50,356 bases of DNA from Clostridiales bacterium (GTDB taxonomy: Bacteria > Bacillota > Clostridia > Christensenellales > Aristaeellaceae): positions 1-50,356 of the forward strand of contig DUQZ01000061.1 in the NCBI GenBank assembly GCA_012837525.1, written 5' to 3'. Of the stretch, positions 8,631 through 16,773 are shown in pieces. Under the pieces are notes generated by a model that searched no databases, was not told the DNA's origin, and saw only the letters and a list, made by a program, of their open reading frames with translations. Within the stretch, counting starts at the first letter, position 1. Every line of letters begins with the position of its first letter. A program made the position numbers and the translations under genes.

Positions 8631-9810
8631 ACGCATCATATGGCTGCTGGTTATCTGCCTGTTCATCGGGCTGTTTGTCCTGCAGGTGAACAAGGCGCCC
8701 TCCCTGTTGCAGTATGCCTTTGCGCCCAGTACCGAAGCCCTCAAGGGCAAGGAGGAGGGGGCGGGGCAAGCGGAGGAGGAGAACAAGCGGGAGGAGCAAA
8801 GCCCGTTTGAGCGCTTTTTGTTAAGCTGGGACCGCCTGGTGGAGGAGCAGCAGGACAACCTGCAATCAGCCGTCCTCAGCGCGCATTATCCCAATGCCAA
8901 TGTGAGCACCCCGGATGGCAGCGCGCAGCCGGAGGTGGTGGCCTATTATGGGCAGCTGCACGCCCTGGATCAAAAGCTGCTCTTGTCCGGGCGGCACCTG
9001 TACCAGGAAGAGGTGGACGAGGGCAGGCCCGTCGCGGTGATTGATGAAGGCCTGGCGATCGCGTTGTTCCGGCAGGGCGACCCGGTCAACATGAAGTTTG
9101 AGTTGTTTAACCAGACCTTTACGGTGGTGGGCGTGACCCGCTTTGCGCGCACCGTGGGCGACCGGGCGGAATACGGCCTGGCCGTGCCCCTGAAGGCATT
9201 TGAACAGCAGCCGCACTGGGAGGTCATGACCGCGCAGCTGCGCGCCAGGGGCGGGGCTGGCACACGGTCCGGCTTGGGCAAAACTTTAACTGGGTGGCAG
9301 CAGGGCGGGCAGGTGATTGACCTGGTGAAGGAGAAATACCACGCCATCCTGCCCCTGCGCGTGCTGCTTTGCTTGCTGGGCATCGCGCTGGCCATTGCGG
9401 GGCTGCGCTTTGCGACGCGCACCTCAGCCAGCCTGGTTGAGACCTGCAGGCAGTGGTTAAAGACCGCCTACGCCTGGCCGCTCATGCCGCGCTTTATCGG
9501 CGTTGCGCTCGTCATCTTTTTGATGTACGCGGCCGGTGTCGCCCTGTTGATCTTCGCCTTTACCCAGCTCATCGCGCCGGTGTATGTCTTCCCCGAGTGG
9601 GTGCCGGCCATTTTGGTCGAGCACAAAGAGATCTCAGCCACCTTCTGGAACAACCGCACCATGGCAAACGCCCTGCTGGCCTTCCGCAGCCGGGAATTGC
9701 TGTTTTTGGACGCGATGCGCGGCTATATGACTGTGCTGTGCGCGCTGGCAGGCGCCCTGCTCATCACGCCGGTGGGCAGGCTGCTGGGCTTATTCAAAAA
9801 ACAAGAATAG
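8620..9810 (+). CDS. MacB-like membrane protein with periplasmic core domain
   Basis: 396 residues from ATG 8620, overlapping the adaptor gene by 11 bases. The layout is one N-terminal transmembrane helix (about 6-24), a large extracytoplasmic domain (about 30-240) and three more helices (about 247-268, 290-318 and 370-392). That is the topology of MacB/YknZ-type permeases. The external domain carries a recognisable MacB core stretch: LLSGRHLYQEEV, RPVAVIDEGLAIALF, then FTVVGVTRFAR. The acidic EEGAGQAEEENKREEQ segment after the first helix is low complexity. The FtsX-like membrane part is diverged and no ATPase follows. It could be the permease of an export-type or mechanotransmitting complex with the adaptor, or a regulatory partner of the importer. 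The role is unproven. Confidence 0.65.
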   Translation: MWTKRIIWLLVICLFIGLFVLQVNKAPSLLQYAFAPSTEALKGKEEGAGQAEEENKREEQSPFERFLLSWDRLVEEQQDNLQSAVLSAHYPNANVSTPDGSAQPEVVAYYGQLHALDQKLLLSGRHLYQEEVDEGRPVAVIDEGLAIALFRQGDPVNMKFELFNQTFTVVGVTRFARTVGDRAEYGLAVPLKAFEQQPHWEVMTAQLRARGGAGTRSGLGKTLTGWQQGGQVIDLVKEKYHAILPLRVLLCLLGIALAIAGLRFATRTSASLVETCRQWLKTAYAWPLMPRFIGVALVIFLMYAAGVALLIFAFTQLIAPVYVFPEWVPAILVEHKEISATFWNNRTMANALLAFRSRELLFLDAMRGYMTVLCALAGALLITPVGRLLGLFKKQE

Positions 9811-9816
9811 GTTTGA

Positions 9817-11064
9817 TTATAACGGCAGGGGCAGTCTCCCCATCGGGGGCTGCTTCTTTTTTTCGTCCTGGGCATGCAAATACGCGCAGTAGTACATCAA
9901 TACCAGCGCGATGGCCTGCAAAAAGACGCAGATTACGTTCAGCCGGTCAATGCCATATACCTGCACCACCCAGCCCGCGGCTGAGTTGCTGATGATGGCG
10001 GAGAGCGCGCCGCTGGCGGTAACCAAAGCCTGCGCGCGCACCTTCTCGTTGTGCTTGACGATGTCGTTGACAAAATAAACAGAGGTGATACCGTACAGCC
10101 CAAAGCAGAAGATGGACAGCACCATCGCGGCATAAATGCCTGTAATGCTGCCAGACACCGCGATCAGGACGGACTTGGTGAAATAGGCGGTGAGGGAGAA
10201 GGCCAGGACGGCCCGCGCGCGGAAGCGCCGCACCAAAAAGGGGGTTAAGAACATGGCCGGCATCTCCACCCCGGCCTGCAAGAACATGGCCAGGCCCAAG
10301 GCGGCTTCCGTGCCGCCCTTGGAGGCGATCACCCGCGGCAAAAACAGCAGGTTGTTGGCGCTGCCCGCGCTCATAAACACGGCGGACAATAAGAAGAACT
10401 GCATCACCCTGCTGGCCTTCAGCAATTCAATCAGACTGGTTTTGGGCAAAGGCTCGGCCAAAAATTCGATGGCGTAGCTGTCCTTCAGCTGCTCCGGCCG
10501 CGGCATAACCAGCACCATCACAACGGCAACCACAATGCAGACCAGGCAAATGGGCATTAAGATGGTCGCGGAATAGCTTTCAAGCAAAAGGCCCAGCAAA
10601 TAGGCAAAAATGGCGTAAACCAGCGCGCTCACGCCGCGTGGCCAGCCCAGGTTGATGGGGATGCCCGCGTTGACAAACTGGATGATCTGCGCGTTGTACA
10701 GCCCCGGCAGGCTGTTGCCCAGGCCGCCGGTGAGGGCGTAGGCAATCAGCATCAGCATGATGGGCATGGGCACCAGCGTCAATACGGTCACCAAACCCAG
10801 CATCAGCAGGTATATGATGACCAAAATCCGCTTCAGCGGCACCTTGGTGTTGGCGTCTGAAAAGGAGGAGATGAACAGCTGAAACACAATGGTGATCAGC
10901 GAGATCGCGGAGGCTGTCAGCCCGATTAGCGCGTCATGAAAGCCGTAATGGGACAAATACACCGCCATGAAGCCCGAAAAGGTGCACATGGTCATCCAGT
11001 AGCTGGAATGCATGCCGGCAAAGATGGTTTCCAGGCGGAAGGTGCTGGGCTGGGCTTTTGTCAT
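9817..11064 (-). CDS. Major facilitator superfamily transporter
   Basis: 415 residues with about twelve hydrophobic segments in two halves and a basic central loop. The start is placed at ATG 11064 because AAGGAG lies eight bases upstream; a further ATG at 11106 lacks a site. The N-terminal repeat has the FSDANTKVPLKR loop typical of the MFS signature between helices 2 and 3. The general look (SGFMAVYLSHYGF near the N-terminus) is like the sugar/H+ and HcaT-like MFS branches. It is divergent from the GH4 alpha-galactosidase, so uptake of an alpha-galactoside such as melibiose is a reasonable inference but not shown by sequence. Confidence 0.85.
   Translation of the reverse strand: MTKAQPSTFRLETIFAGMHSSYWMTMCTFSGFMAVYLSHYGFHDALIGLTASAISLITIVFQLFISSFSDANTKVPLKRILVIIYLLMLGLVTVLTLVPMPIMLMLIAYALTGGLGNSLPGLYNAQIIQFVNAGIPINLGWPRGVSALVYAIFAYLLGLLLESYSATILMPICLVCIVVAVVMVLVMPRPEQLKDSYAIEFLAEPLPKTSLIELLKASRVMQFFLLSAVFMSAGSANNLLFLPRVIASKGGTEAALGLAMFLQAGVEMPAMFLTPFLVRRFRARAVLAFSLTAYFTKSVLIAVSGSITGIYAAMVLSIFCFGLYGITSVYFVNDIVKHNEKVRAQALVTASGALSAIISNSAAGWVVQVYGIDRLNVICVFLQAIALVLMYYCAYLHAQDEKKKQPPMGRLPLPL
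9831..9863 (+). terminator. Intrinsic terminator after the transporter gene string
   Basis: GCAGTCTCCCC (9831-9841), loop ATC, GGGGGCTGC (9845-9853), then TTCTTTTTTT. It ends plus-strand transcription of the 5483-9810 genes. The hairpin is encoded inside the last codons of the convergent MFS gene. Confidence 0.8.
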
Positions 11065-11180
11065 CGCGCGCGCTCCTTGGTTAGAATCAACCTCATCATA
11101 CGGCAAAACAGAGGTCTGTCAATATGGCAAAGGGCAAAGAAACATCTTTGGAGCCATATGCAAACGCTGATCATTTAGGC

Positions 11181-11186
11181 TATAAT
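11181..11186 (+). promoter_or_regulatory. -10 element of the GH4 gene
   Basis: A perfect TATAAT lies 37 bases before the ATG at 11223, in the divergent region 11065-11222. The -35 position is weak (ATGCAA at 11158-11163 with 17-base spacing), which is what one expects for an activator-dependent sugar gene. No operator palindrome was recognised. Confidence 0.5.
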
Positions 11187-11222
11187 GGAGCCGGATCAAA
11201 AATATAGCGTGAGGTGCACAAG

Positions 11223-12542
11223 ATGTCTAAGAGATTTGCGTTTATTGGAGCGGGCAGCTTCGGCTTCACCCGCGGGCTGGTGCGGGATTTGCTGTCCTTT
11301 GAGGCCTTTGAGGACGCCACCATCGTGCTGATGGACATTGATGAAGGCCGGCTGGCCACCATCAAAAAGGCGGTGCAGCGCATCGTGGACGCGGGGAAGT
11401 ACCCGGCCAGGGTGGTCGCCACAACAGACCGGGCGGAGGCCTTACGGGGCGCGGATGGCGTGGTTACCACCATCCTGGCGGGGGATGTGGACGTCTGGCA
11501 GCATGACATCCTGATTCCCAAGAAATACGGGGTGGATATCAACGTGGGTGATACCCGCGGCCCCAGCGGCATCTTCCGCTTCCTGCGCACGGTGAACCCC
11601 ATTCTGGACATCGCGGAGGACATCGCCAGGTATTGCCCGAATGCGGTCTACCTCAACTATACCAACCCCATGGCCATGCTGTGCCGGGTGGTGCAGGAGA
11701 AGTACCCCGACATGACCATGACCGGCTTGTGCCACAGCGTGCAGGGCACAGCGGCTATGCTGGCGCGGTGGATCGGTGTCCCGGCGGATGAAATATCCTA
11801 CACCTGCGCGGGCATCAACCATCAGGCCTTCTACCTTAACTTCCTGCACAAAGGGAAGGACGTCTATCCCCTCATTGACAAGGCCATTCGGGAAAACCCG
11901 GAGGTGTACAATGAGGAAATCGTGCGCAACGAGCTGTACCTGGCGCTGGATTACTATGTGACGGAGTCCTCCGGCCACAACAGCGAATATGTGGCCTGGT
12001 TCCGCAAACGGCCCGATTTGATTGAGAAATACTGCGCGCACGGCACAGGCTGGAACCCGGGCGAATACGCCTACATCCTTAACGAATACCGCGGCAAGAA
12101 GCACACCTGGCAAAAGGAGATCGAGGACTGGTTTAAGCAGCCTGTGAACCTGAAGCGTGGCGAGGAATACGCGGCCTCCATCTTCAACGCCATTCTTGGT
12201 GATCATACGATGTTCAAGTTCAACGGCAACGTGCGCAACTTCAATTTGATTGACAACCTGCCCTACGGCTGTTGCGTGGAGGTGCCGGTGCTGGCCAGCC
12301 GGCATGGGCTGGAAGCCATCGCGGTGGGGGAATTACCGCCGCAGCTGGGCATCCTGTGCTCCACCTCCGCACAGATAGAGGAGATGGCAGTCACAGCCAG
12401 CCTGACCGGCAACCGTGACCTGGTCTACCAGGCCATCTGCTTTGACCCGCTGACCTCCGCCGTGTTGAGCTTAAAGGAAATCAAGGCCATGACAGACGAG
12501 ATGTTTACGCAGTTTGAAGAGTGGCTGCCGCAGTTTCAATAA
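11223..12542 (+). CDS. melA: Glycoside hydrolase family 4 alpha-galactosidase
   Basis: 439 residues from ATG 11223, behind GTGAGG at normal spacing; GTG 11214 is too close to that site. GH4 enzymes use NAD+ and a divalent metal and cleave by a redox-elimination route. Visible features are the N-terminal Rossmann motif ([15 protein letters not shown]), the NYTNPM segment and the metal-site cysteine and histidine in [19 protein letters not shown] carries the second histidine. The pattern fits the MelA alpha-galactosidase branch better than the 6-phospho-glycosidase branches. The enzyme is cytoplasmic. Together with the divergent MFS transporter it suggests uptake and hydrolysis of alpha-galactosides. 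Confidence 0.88.
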   Translation: MSKRFAFIGAGSFGFTRGLVRDLLSFEAFEDATIVLMDIDEGRLATIKKAVQRIVDAGKYPARVVATTDRAEALRGADGVVTTILAGDVDVWQHDILIPKKYGVDINVGDTRGPSGIFRFLRTVNPILDIAEDIARYCPNAVYLNYTNPMAMLCRVVQEKYPDMTMTGLCHSVQGTAAMLARWIGVPADEISYTCAGINHQAFYLNFLHKGKDVYPLIDKAIRENPEVYNEEIVRNELYLALDYYVTESSGHNSEYVAWFRKRPDLIEKYCAHGTGWNPGEYAYILNEYRGKKHTWQKEIEDWFKQPVNLKRGEEYAASIFNAILGDHTMFKFNGNVRNFNLIDNLPYGCCVEVPVLASRHGLEAIAVGELPPQLGILCSTSAQIEEMAVTASLTGNRDLVYQAICFDPLTSAVLSLKEIKAMTDEMFTQFEEWLPQFQ

Positions 12543-12585
12543 TTATTGGTGAAACCAACATAGTTGGAATTCATGTTGCCCAAGT

Positions 12586-12746
12586 ATACTGAACACATGA
12601 AGTAACGCAAACAGGAGCCGAGGGATTTTTTGTCTCCGCAAAGTCGAGTGAAGGAGGCGTAGCCGCAGTGCTACGTTGACTGAACGAGATAAAGCGGAGG
12701 CGGAAAAGCCCCGGCTCCTGGCAGCGTTAATGAATGCGTTCAGTAT
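12586..12746. mobile_element. MITE-like palindromic element with terminal inverted repeats
   Basis: A 161-base element between the GH4 gene and pntAA. The ends are imperfect 23-base inverted repeats: 12586-12608 (ATACTGAACACATGAAGTAACGC... first 20 shown in part) and 12724-12746, matching at both tips (ATACTGAAC/GTTCAGTAT and TAACGC/GCGTTA). Inside are nested arms: CAGGAGCCG (12612-12620) with CGGCTCCTG (12712-12720), CTCCGC (12634-12639) with GCGGAG (12694-12699), and CGTAGC (12658-12663) with GCTACG (12670-12675). There is no coding potential. It may be a non-autonomous transposable element, or a structured RNA if transcribed. No second copy occurs in this window. Confidence 0.65.
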
Positions 12747-12755
12747 AAAAAAGTC

Positions 12756-12784
12756 TTGTATTTTTATTGTATTACAAATATAAT
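12756..12784 (+). promoter_or_regulatory. pnt operon promoter with palindrome in the spacer
   Basis: TTGTAT (12756-12761), a 17-base spacer and TATAAT (12779-12784), 34 bases before the pntAA ATG. The spacer holds TTGTATTACAA (12767-12777), a perfect 5-1-5 palindrome touching the -10. This is a good place for a repressor to bind. It does not match the Rex consensus well. Confidence 0.6.
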
Positions 12785-12817
12785 GAGGTCAACAGAATTC
12801 AAATAGGGGGAAGTCTT

Positions 12818-13975
12818 ATGATTATTGGTGTTCCAAAGGAAATCATGCACGATGAAAACCGCGTCTCCGCCACGCCTGAGGTGTGCGCCCGGTATATAGC
12901 CCAGGGCCACACCGTTTTGGTAGAGCACGACGCGGGGGAAGGCTCATTCTTCCATGACGATCAATACCAGGCGGCCGGCGCGGAACTGGTGCAGTCCGCG
13001 AAGGAAATCTATGACCGCGCGGACCTTATCCTAAAGGTCAAGGAGCCGCTGTTTAATGAGGAACTGGCCATCCACGAGGTGGACATGATGCGCCCCGGCC
13101 AGTACCTGATTACCTTCATCCACCCCGCGGCGCCCGCCAACCACCAGATGGTGAAGCACCTGGCCGAGCGCGGCGTCATCGCGCTCACTTTGGACGGGGT
13201 GCCGCGCATCTCAAGGGCCCAGTCCATGGACGCGCTCACCAGCATGTCCACCTGCGCCGGCTACAAAGGCACCCTGATGGGCGCGAACCTGCTGCCCCGC
13301 TTTGTGCCGCAGATCTTCTCCGCCGTGGGCATGATCAAGCCCATCAATGCCCTCATCATCGGTGTGGGCGTGGGCGGGCTGCAGGCGCTGGCCACTATCA
13401 AGCGGCTGGGCGCGCGCGTGTTCGCGGCGGACATCCGCCCCGCTGCGCGCGAGCAGGCGCAAAGCCTGGGCGCGAAAGTGATCGAGCTGAACGTGCCGGA
13501 AGAGGCGGCGGTGGGCGAGGGCGGCTACGCCAAATCACTCAGCCCCGAATTGCTCAAGGCGGAGCGGGAGGCCCTGGCTGCCCACCTGCCGGAGATGGAC
13601 TTTGTCTTCCTGTCCGCCCTGGTGCCCGGCAAACTGGCGCCCGTATTGATTACCGAGGACATGGTCAAGCAAATGAAGCCCGGCGCTGTCATCGTGGACA
13701 TCTCCATTGACCAGGGCGGCAACTGCGAGCTGACCCCGCCGGGTGAGACAGCGCTCACCCACAATGTCCACATTGTTGGCATCAAAAATATCCCCGGCCT
13801 ACTGCCGGAAAGCGCCACCAGCATGTTCGCGCTCAACATGTACAACCTGGTGAACTACCTGGTGAAGGACGGCCAGTTTGATCTGAACCCGGAGGATGAG
13901 ATCGTGCAGGGCATCCTTACCACCAGGGACGGCCAGGTGGTGCACCAAGGCGCGAGGGAGGCCATGGGCCTATGA
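12818..13975 (+). CDS. pntAA: NAD(P) transhydrogenase subunit alpha 1 (NAD-binding domain I)
   Basis: 385 residues from ATG 12818, after GGGGGAAG. It is the soluble NAD(H)-binding part of the proton-translocating transhydrogenase, which moves hydride between NADH and NADP+ using the proton gradient. The N-terminus (IGVPKEIMHDENRVSATPE) and the middle (RISRAQSMDALTSMSTCAGYKG) are typical of the AlaDH/PntA family. The Rossmann site is IIGVGVGGLQALATIKRLGA followed by ADIRPAAREQ. Separate genes for domain I, the short membrane part and PntB follow the Rhodospirillum-type three-subunit arrangement. It overlaps the next gene by ATGA (13972-13975), showing coupled translation. Confidence 0.95.
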   Translation: MIIGVPKEIMHDENRVSATPEVCARYIAQGHTVLVEHDAGEGSFFHDDQYQAAGAELVQSAKEIYDRADLILKVKEPLFNEELAIHEVDMMRPGQYLITFIHPAAPANHQMVKHLAERGVIALTLDGVPRISRAQSMDALTSMSTCAGYKGTLMGANLLPRFVPQIFSAVGMIKPINALIIGVGVGGLQALATIKRLGARVFAADIRPAAREQAQSLGAKVIELNVPEEAAVGEGGYAKSLSPELLKAEREALAAHLPEMDFVFLSALVPGKLAPVLITEDMVKQMKPGAVIVDISIDQGGNCELTPPGETALTHNVHIVGIKNIPGLLPESATSMFALNMYNLVNYLVKDGQFDLNPEDEIVQGILTTRDGQVVHQGAREAMGL

Positions 13976-14274
13976 GCAAAGAGATCATCCTGATTCTGGT
14001 TTTCATCGCGGCTATGCTGCTGGGCTATAAATTGATCAACGCGGTGCCCAGCCTGCTGCATACCCCGCTGATGAGCGGCATGAACGCCCTGTCCGGCATC
14101 ACCATCCTGGGTATCATCGCGGTCACCGCGCTGGCGGGCTCGGTGGTGGGCAAGCTGCTGGGCGCGTTGGGCATTGTCGCCGCGCTCATCAATGTGGTTT
14201 CAGGCTTTGGCGTGACCGACCGCATGCTGCGCATGTTCCACAGCAACAAAGGCACGAAGGAGGAGAGCGAATGA
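13972..14274 (+). CDS. pntAB: NAD(P) transhydrogenase subunit alpha 2 (membrane part)
   Basis: 100 residues with three hydrophobic segments: IILILVFIAAMLLGYKLI, ITILGIIAVTALAGSVV and LLGALGIVAALINVV. The GFGVTDRMLRMF tail is typical of PntAB. With PntB it forms the proton channel of the enzyme. Both gene junctions are four-base ATGA overlaps, so the three subunits should be made in fixed ratio. Confidence 0.95.
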   Translation: MSKEIILILVFIAAMLLGYKLINAVPSLLHTPLMSGMNALSGITILGIIAVTALAGSVVGKLLGALGIVAALINVVSGFGVTDRMLRMFHSNKGTKEESE

Positions 14275-15743
14275 GCGATACATTGTATTACGTCATCAGC
14301 GCTGTCCTCAGCCTGGGTGTCCTGCTGGGCATCCGCCTGATGAGCAACGTCAAAACCGCGCCCCTGGGCAACCGCATTTCCGCCCTGTGCATGCTGCTGG
14401 CCATCATCGCCACCATGGTGCGCACAGATTTCTCCGGCAGCCTGCCCTACATTATCGCGGCGCTGCTGGTGGGTACCCTGCTGAGCGTCTACATGGCCGC
14501 CCGTGTCAAAATGATCCAGATGCCGCAGATGGTGGGCTTGCTCAATGGCCTGGGCGGCCTGGCCTCCAGCCTGGCTGCCATCCTAACCGTGCTTACCGGC
14601 AGCATGCTAGGCAAGTTTGAGCTGTCCACCGCCGGCCTGGCGCTGGGCATTGGCGCCCTGACGCTCTCCGGCTCCCTGGTGGCGGCCGGCAAGCTGCACG
14701 GCATCTTCCCCCAAAAACCCATCGTGTTCCCGGCGCACAGCGCGCTCACGGCCTTCGCGGCCCTGGTGCTGGTGGTGTTGATGGTGCTGCTGCCCATCAG
14801 TCAGCCGGTCAGCCACCTCACCCTGTGCCTTCTGCTTGCCTTTGTGGGGCTGCTGTTTGGCTGGCTGTTCGCCATCCGCGTGGGCGGGGCGGACATGCCC
14901 ATCACCATCAGCCTGCTCAACTCCTCTTCCGGTGTCGCGGCCAGCATCGCCGGCATGGCGCTGGGGGATATCCTGCTGGTGTCCGTGGGTGCCATCGTGG
15001 GGGCGTCGGGCCTTTTGCTCACTCTCATCATGTGCCGCGCTATGAACCGCAGGCTCACCCAGGTCATCTTCTCAAGCCCCGCCAAGCAGGCGCCCGCGGC
15101 TGAAGCGGCGCCAGCCCCCCAGCCGGTTGAGCCGGTCGTTCCCGCAGCGCAGGACGTGACGGAAACTGAGGACGCGCAGGCAGAAATTGAAGAAGAGCCC
15201 GTTACAGCAGAACCGGCACCAGTGCCCGCCGCGCAGGAGGCCGATCTGGGCACCTGGCTGGCAGACGCCCAATCCGTCATCGTGATTCCGGGCTACGGCA
15301 TGGCGCTCTCCCAGGCGCAGGAGCTGGTCAAGCAGTTCACCGACAAATTGGAATCCCAGGGCAAAACTGTGCGCTTCGCCATCCATCCGGTGGCTGGCCG
15401 CATGCCTGGCCATATGAACGTGCTGCTGGCGGAGGTGGACATCCCCTACGAGTTGCTGTGCGAGATGGACGAGATCAACCCGGACTTCCCGAATACCGAC
15501 CTGGTCATCGTCATCGGCGCCAATGACGTCATCAACCCAGCCGCCAACACGGCGGAGGGCACGCCCATTTACGGCATGCCCATCCTGGACGCCGACAAGG
15601 CGCGCCGGCTGATTATCTGCAATTTTGATACCAAGCCCGGCTACGCCGGCGTGGACAACCCCCTCTATGAGCCAAATCCAGATATTTTGCTCCTGCTGGG
15701 CGACGCGAAGGCCAGCATTGAAACCCTGCTGAGCCATCTATAA
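14271..15743 (+). CDS. pntB: NAD(P) transhydrogenase subunit beta
   Basis: 490 residues. The N-terminal half (about 1-262) has eight or nine transmembrane helices. A soluble NADP(H)-binding domain III occupies about 323-490, with IPGYGMALSQAQ, HPVAGRMPGHMNVLLAE, IGANDVINPAAN and the end motif LLLLGDAKASIETL. Between them (about 265-322) is a long low-complexity linker rich in Ala, Pro and Glu. The linker is longer than the short connector of most PntB proteins, in which domain III follows the last helix more closely. It should act as a flexible tether. The enzyme sits in the cytoplasmic membrane and supplies NADPH. Confidence 0.95.
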   Translation: MSDTLYYVISAVLSLGVLLGIRLMSNVKTAPLGNRISALCMLLAIIATMVRTDFSGSLPYIIAALLVGTLLSVYMAARVKMIQMPQMVGLLNGLGGLASSLAAILTVLTGSMLGKFELSTAGLALGIGALTLSGSLVAAGKLHGIFPQKPIVFPAHSALTAFAALVLVVLMVLLPISQPVSHLTLCLLLAFVGLLFGWLFAIRVGGADMPITISLLNSSSGVAASIAGMALGDILLVSVGAIVGASGLLLTLIMCRAMNRRLTQVIFSSPAKQAPAAEAAPAPQPVEPVVPAAQDVTETEDAQAEIEEEPVTAEPAPVPAAQEADLGTWLADAQSVIVIPGYGMALSQAQELVKQFTDKLESQGKTVRFAIHPVAGRMPGHMNVLLAEVDIPYELLCEMDEINPDFPNTDLVIVIGANDVINPAANTAEGTPIYGMPILDADKARRLIICNFDTKPGYAGVDNPLYEPNPDILLLLGDAKASIETLLSHL

Positions 15744-15758
15744 ATCCCACAACAGCAA

Positions 15759-15793
15759 AAGCCGGGCGCAGTCTGTACCGCGCCCGGCTTGTT
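15759..15793. terminator. Bidirectional terminator between pntB and manA
   Basis: AAGCCGGGCGC (15759-15769) pairs with GCGCCCGGCTT (15780-15790), an 11-base-pair stem, followed by GTTT on the plus side and by TTTTG on the minus side. It separates the convergent pnt and manA transcripts. Confidence 0.8.
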
Positions 15794-15803
15794 TAATATA
15801 AGC

Positions 15804-16769
15804 TTAGGACTCCAGCACGTGCGGGGAGGCCAGCAGCGCGCTGTCACCGGTGAGGGACAACTCATACCCGTCTGCAGGTAAGAGGGCGGTCTGCCCGGCC
15901 TGCAGCTTGAGTTCGCCATCCTCCCAGGCAATCCACATGGGGGAGAAGGCGGTGATGACGGAAAAATTGGAGGGAGAGGACTGGATGCGCAGGTCTTTGC
16001 AATCACTCAGCCTGTCCAGCTGGAAATAGGGCGTGTCCAGCATGCGCTCCATCCGGCCGCGCTCATCAGAGAGCACCAGCCCTGGTTCCGCGGGCGTGGG
16101 GCGGCTGTTCAGGTCCACCACATTCAGTGAATCCGCCAGGTGCAGCTCGCGCCCCTTTCCGTCCTTGTCCACCCGGCCCCAGTCATACAGGCGGTAGGTG
16201 ACATCGCTGGACTGCTGGATTTCATACAGCACCAAACCCGCGCCAATGGCGTGCACGGTGCCGGCGGGGATGTAATACACTTCACCCGGCTGCACCGAGA
16301 CCTTGCGCATCAGGGCTTCCACCGCCCTGCCCTTTTTGGCGGCCTGGCGCAGGTCATCCTCCGTGACGCCGTCCTTAAGCCCGATGATCAGCTGCGCGCC
16401 CGGTTCCGCGTGCAGGATGACCCAGGCTTCGTTCTTGCCCAGTTTGCTGTGGTGCTCCCTGGCATAGTCATCATCCGGGTGCACCTGGACGGACAACTGT
16501 TCCTTCGCGTCAATCAGCTTGAGCAACAGGGGAAAAGGCTCCTTGATCTTGCGGCCCAAGAGGGCGCTGCCGTGCTCCTCAATCAATTGGGTCAGGGTAC
16601 GGCCGTCCTCATCCCTGCTTTCATGGCCGGGGATGGCGGACAATTCCAGGCACTCGCCAGCCTGCGGGCCGGGGCTTTTTTTGTTGTACAGATGGCTTAG
16701 TTTCTCGCCGCCCCAGGGCGTCATGGCGCCGTGGCGCCAGGCCGGGGTCATCAACATCGGCTTTAACAT
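15804..16769 (-). CDS. manA: Mannose-6-phosphate isomerase, class I
   Basis: 321 residues from ATG 16769; that start gives the canonical MLKPMLMTPAW...WGG N-terminus. The enzyme interconverts mannose 6-phosphate and fructose 6-phosphate with a zinc ion. The cupin metal-site segments are visible: QVHPDDDYAREH with the key Gln and His, the KNEAW glutamate, and YYIPAGTVHAIG. The length matches the short Firmicutes ManA type. The start lies four bases after the stop of the DUF1667 gene, with no good site of its own, so translation is probably coupled. It is the last gene of the minus-strand operon 21921-15804. Confidence 0.92.
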   Translation of the reverse strand: MLKPMLMTPAWRHGAMTPWGGEKLSHLYNKKSPGPQAGECLELSAIPGHESRDEDGRTLTQLIEEHGSALLGRKIKEPFPLLLKLIDAKEQLSVQVHPDDDYAREHHSKLGKNEAWVILHAEPGAQLIIGLKDGVTEDDLRQAAKKGRAVEALMRKVSVQPGEVYYIPAGTVHAIGAGLVLYEIQQSSDVTYRLYDWGRVDKDGKGRELHLADSLNVVDLNSRPTPAEPGLVLSDERGRMERMLDTPYFQLDRLSDCKDLRIQSSPSNFSVITAFSPMWIAWEDGELKLQAGQTALLPADGYELSLTGDSALLASPHVLES

Positions 16770-16773
16770 CGCA

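Noticed and set aside
12658..12675. CGTAGC-loop-GCTACG stem as a simple terminator of the GH4 gene
   Set aside because: It is the centre of a larger nested palindrome with terminal inverted repeats and is not followed by a T-run.
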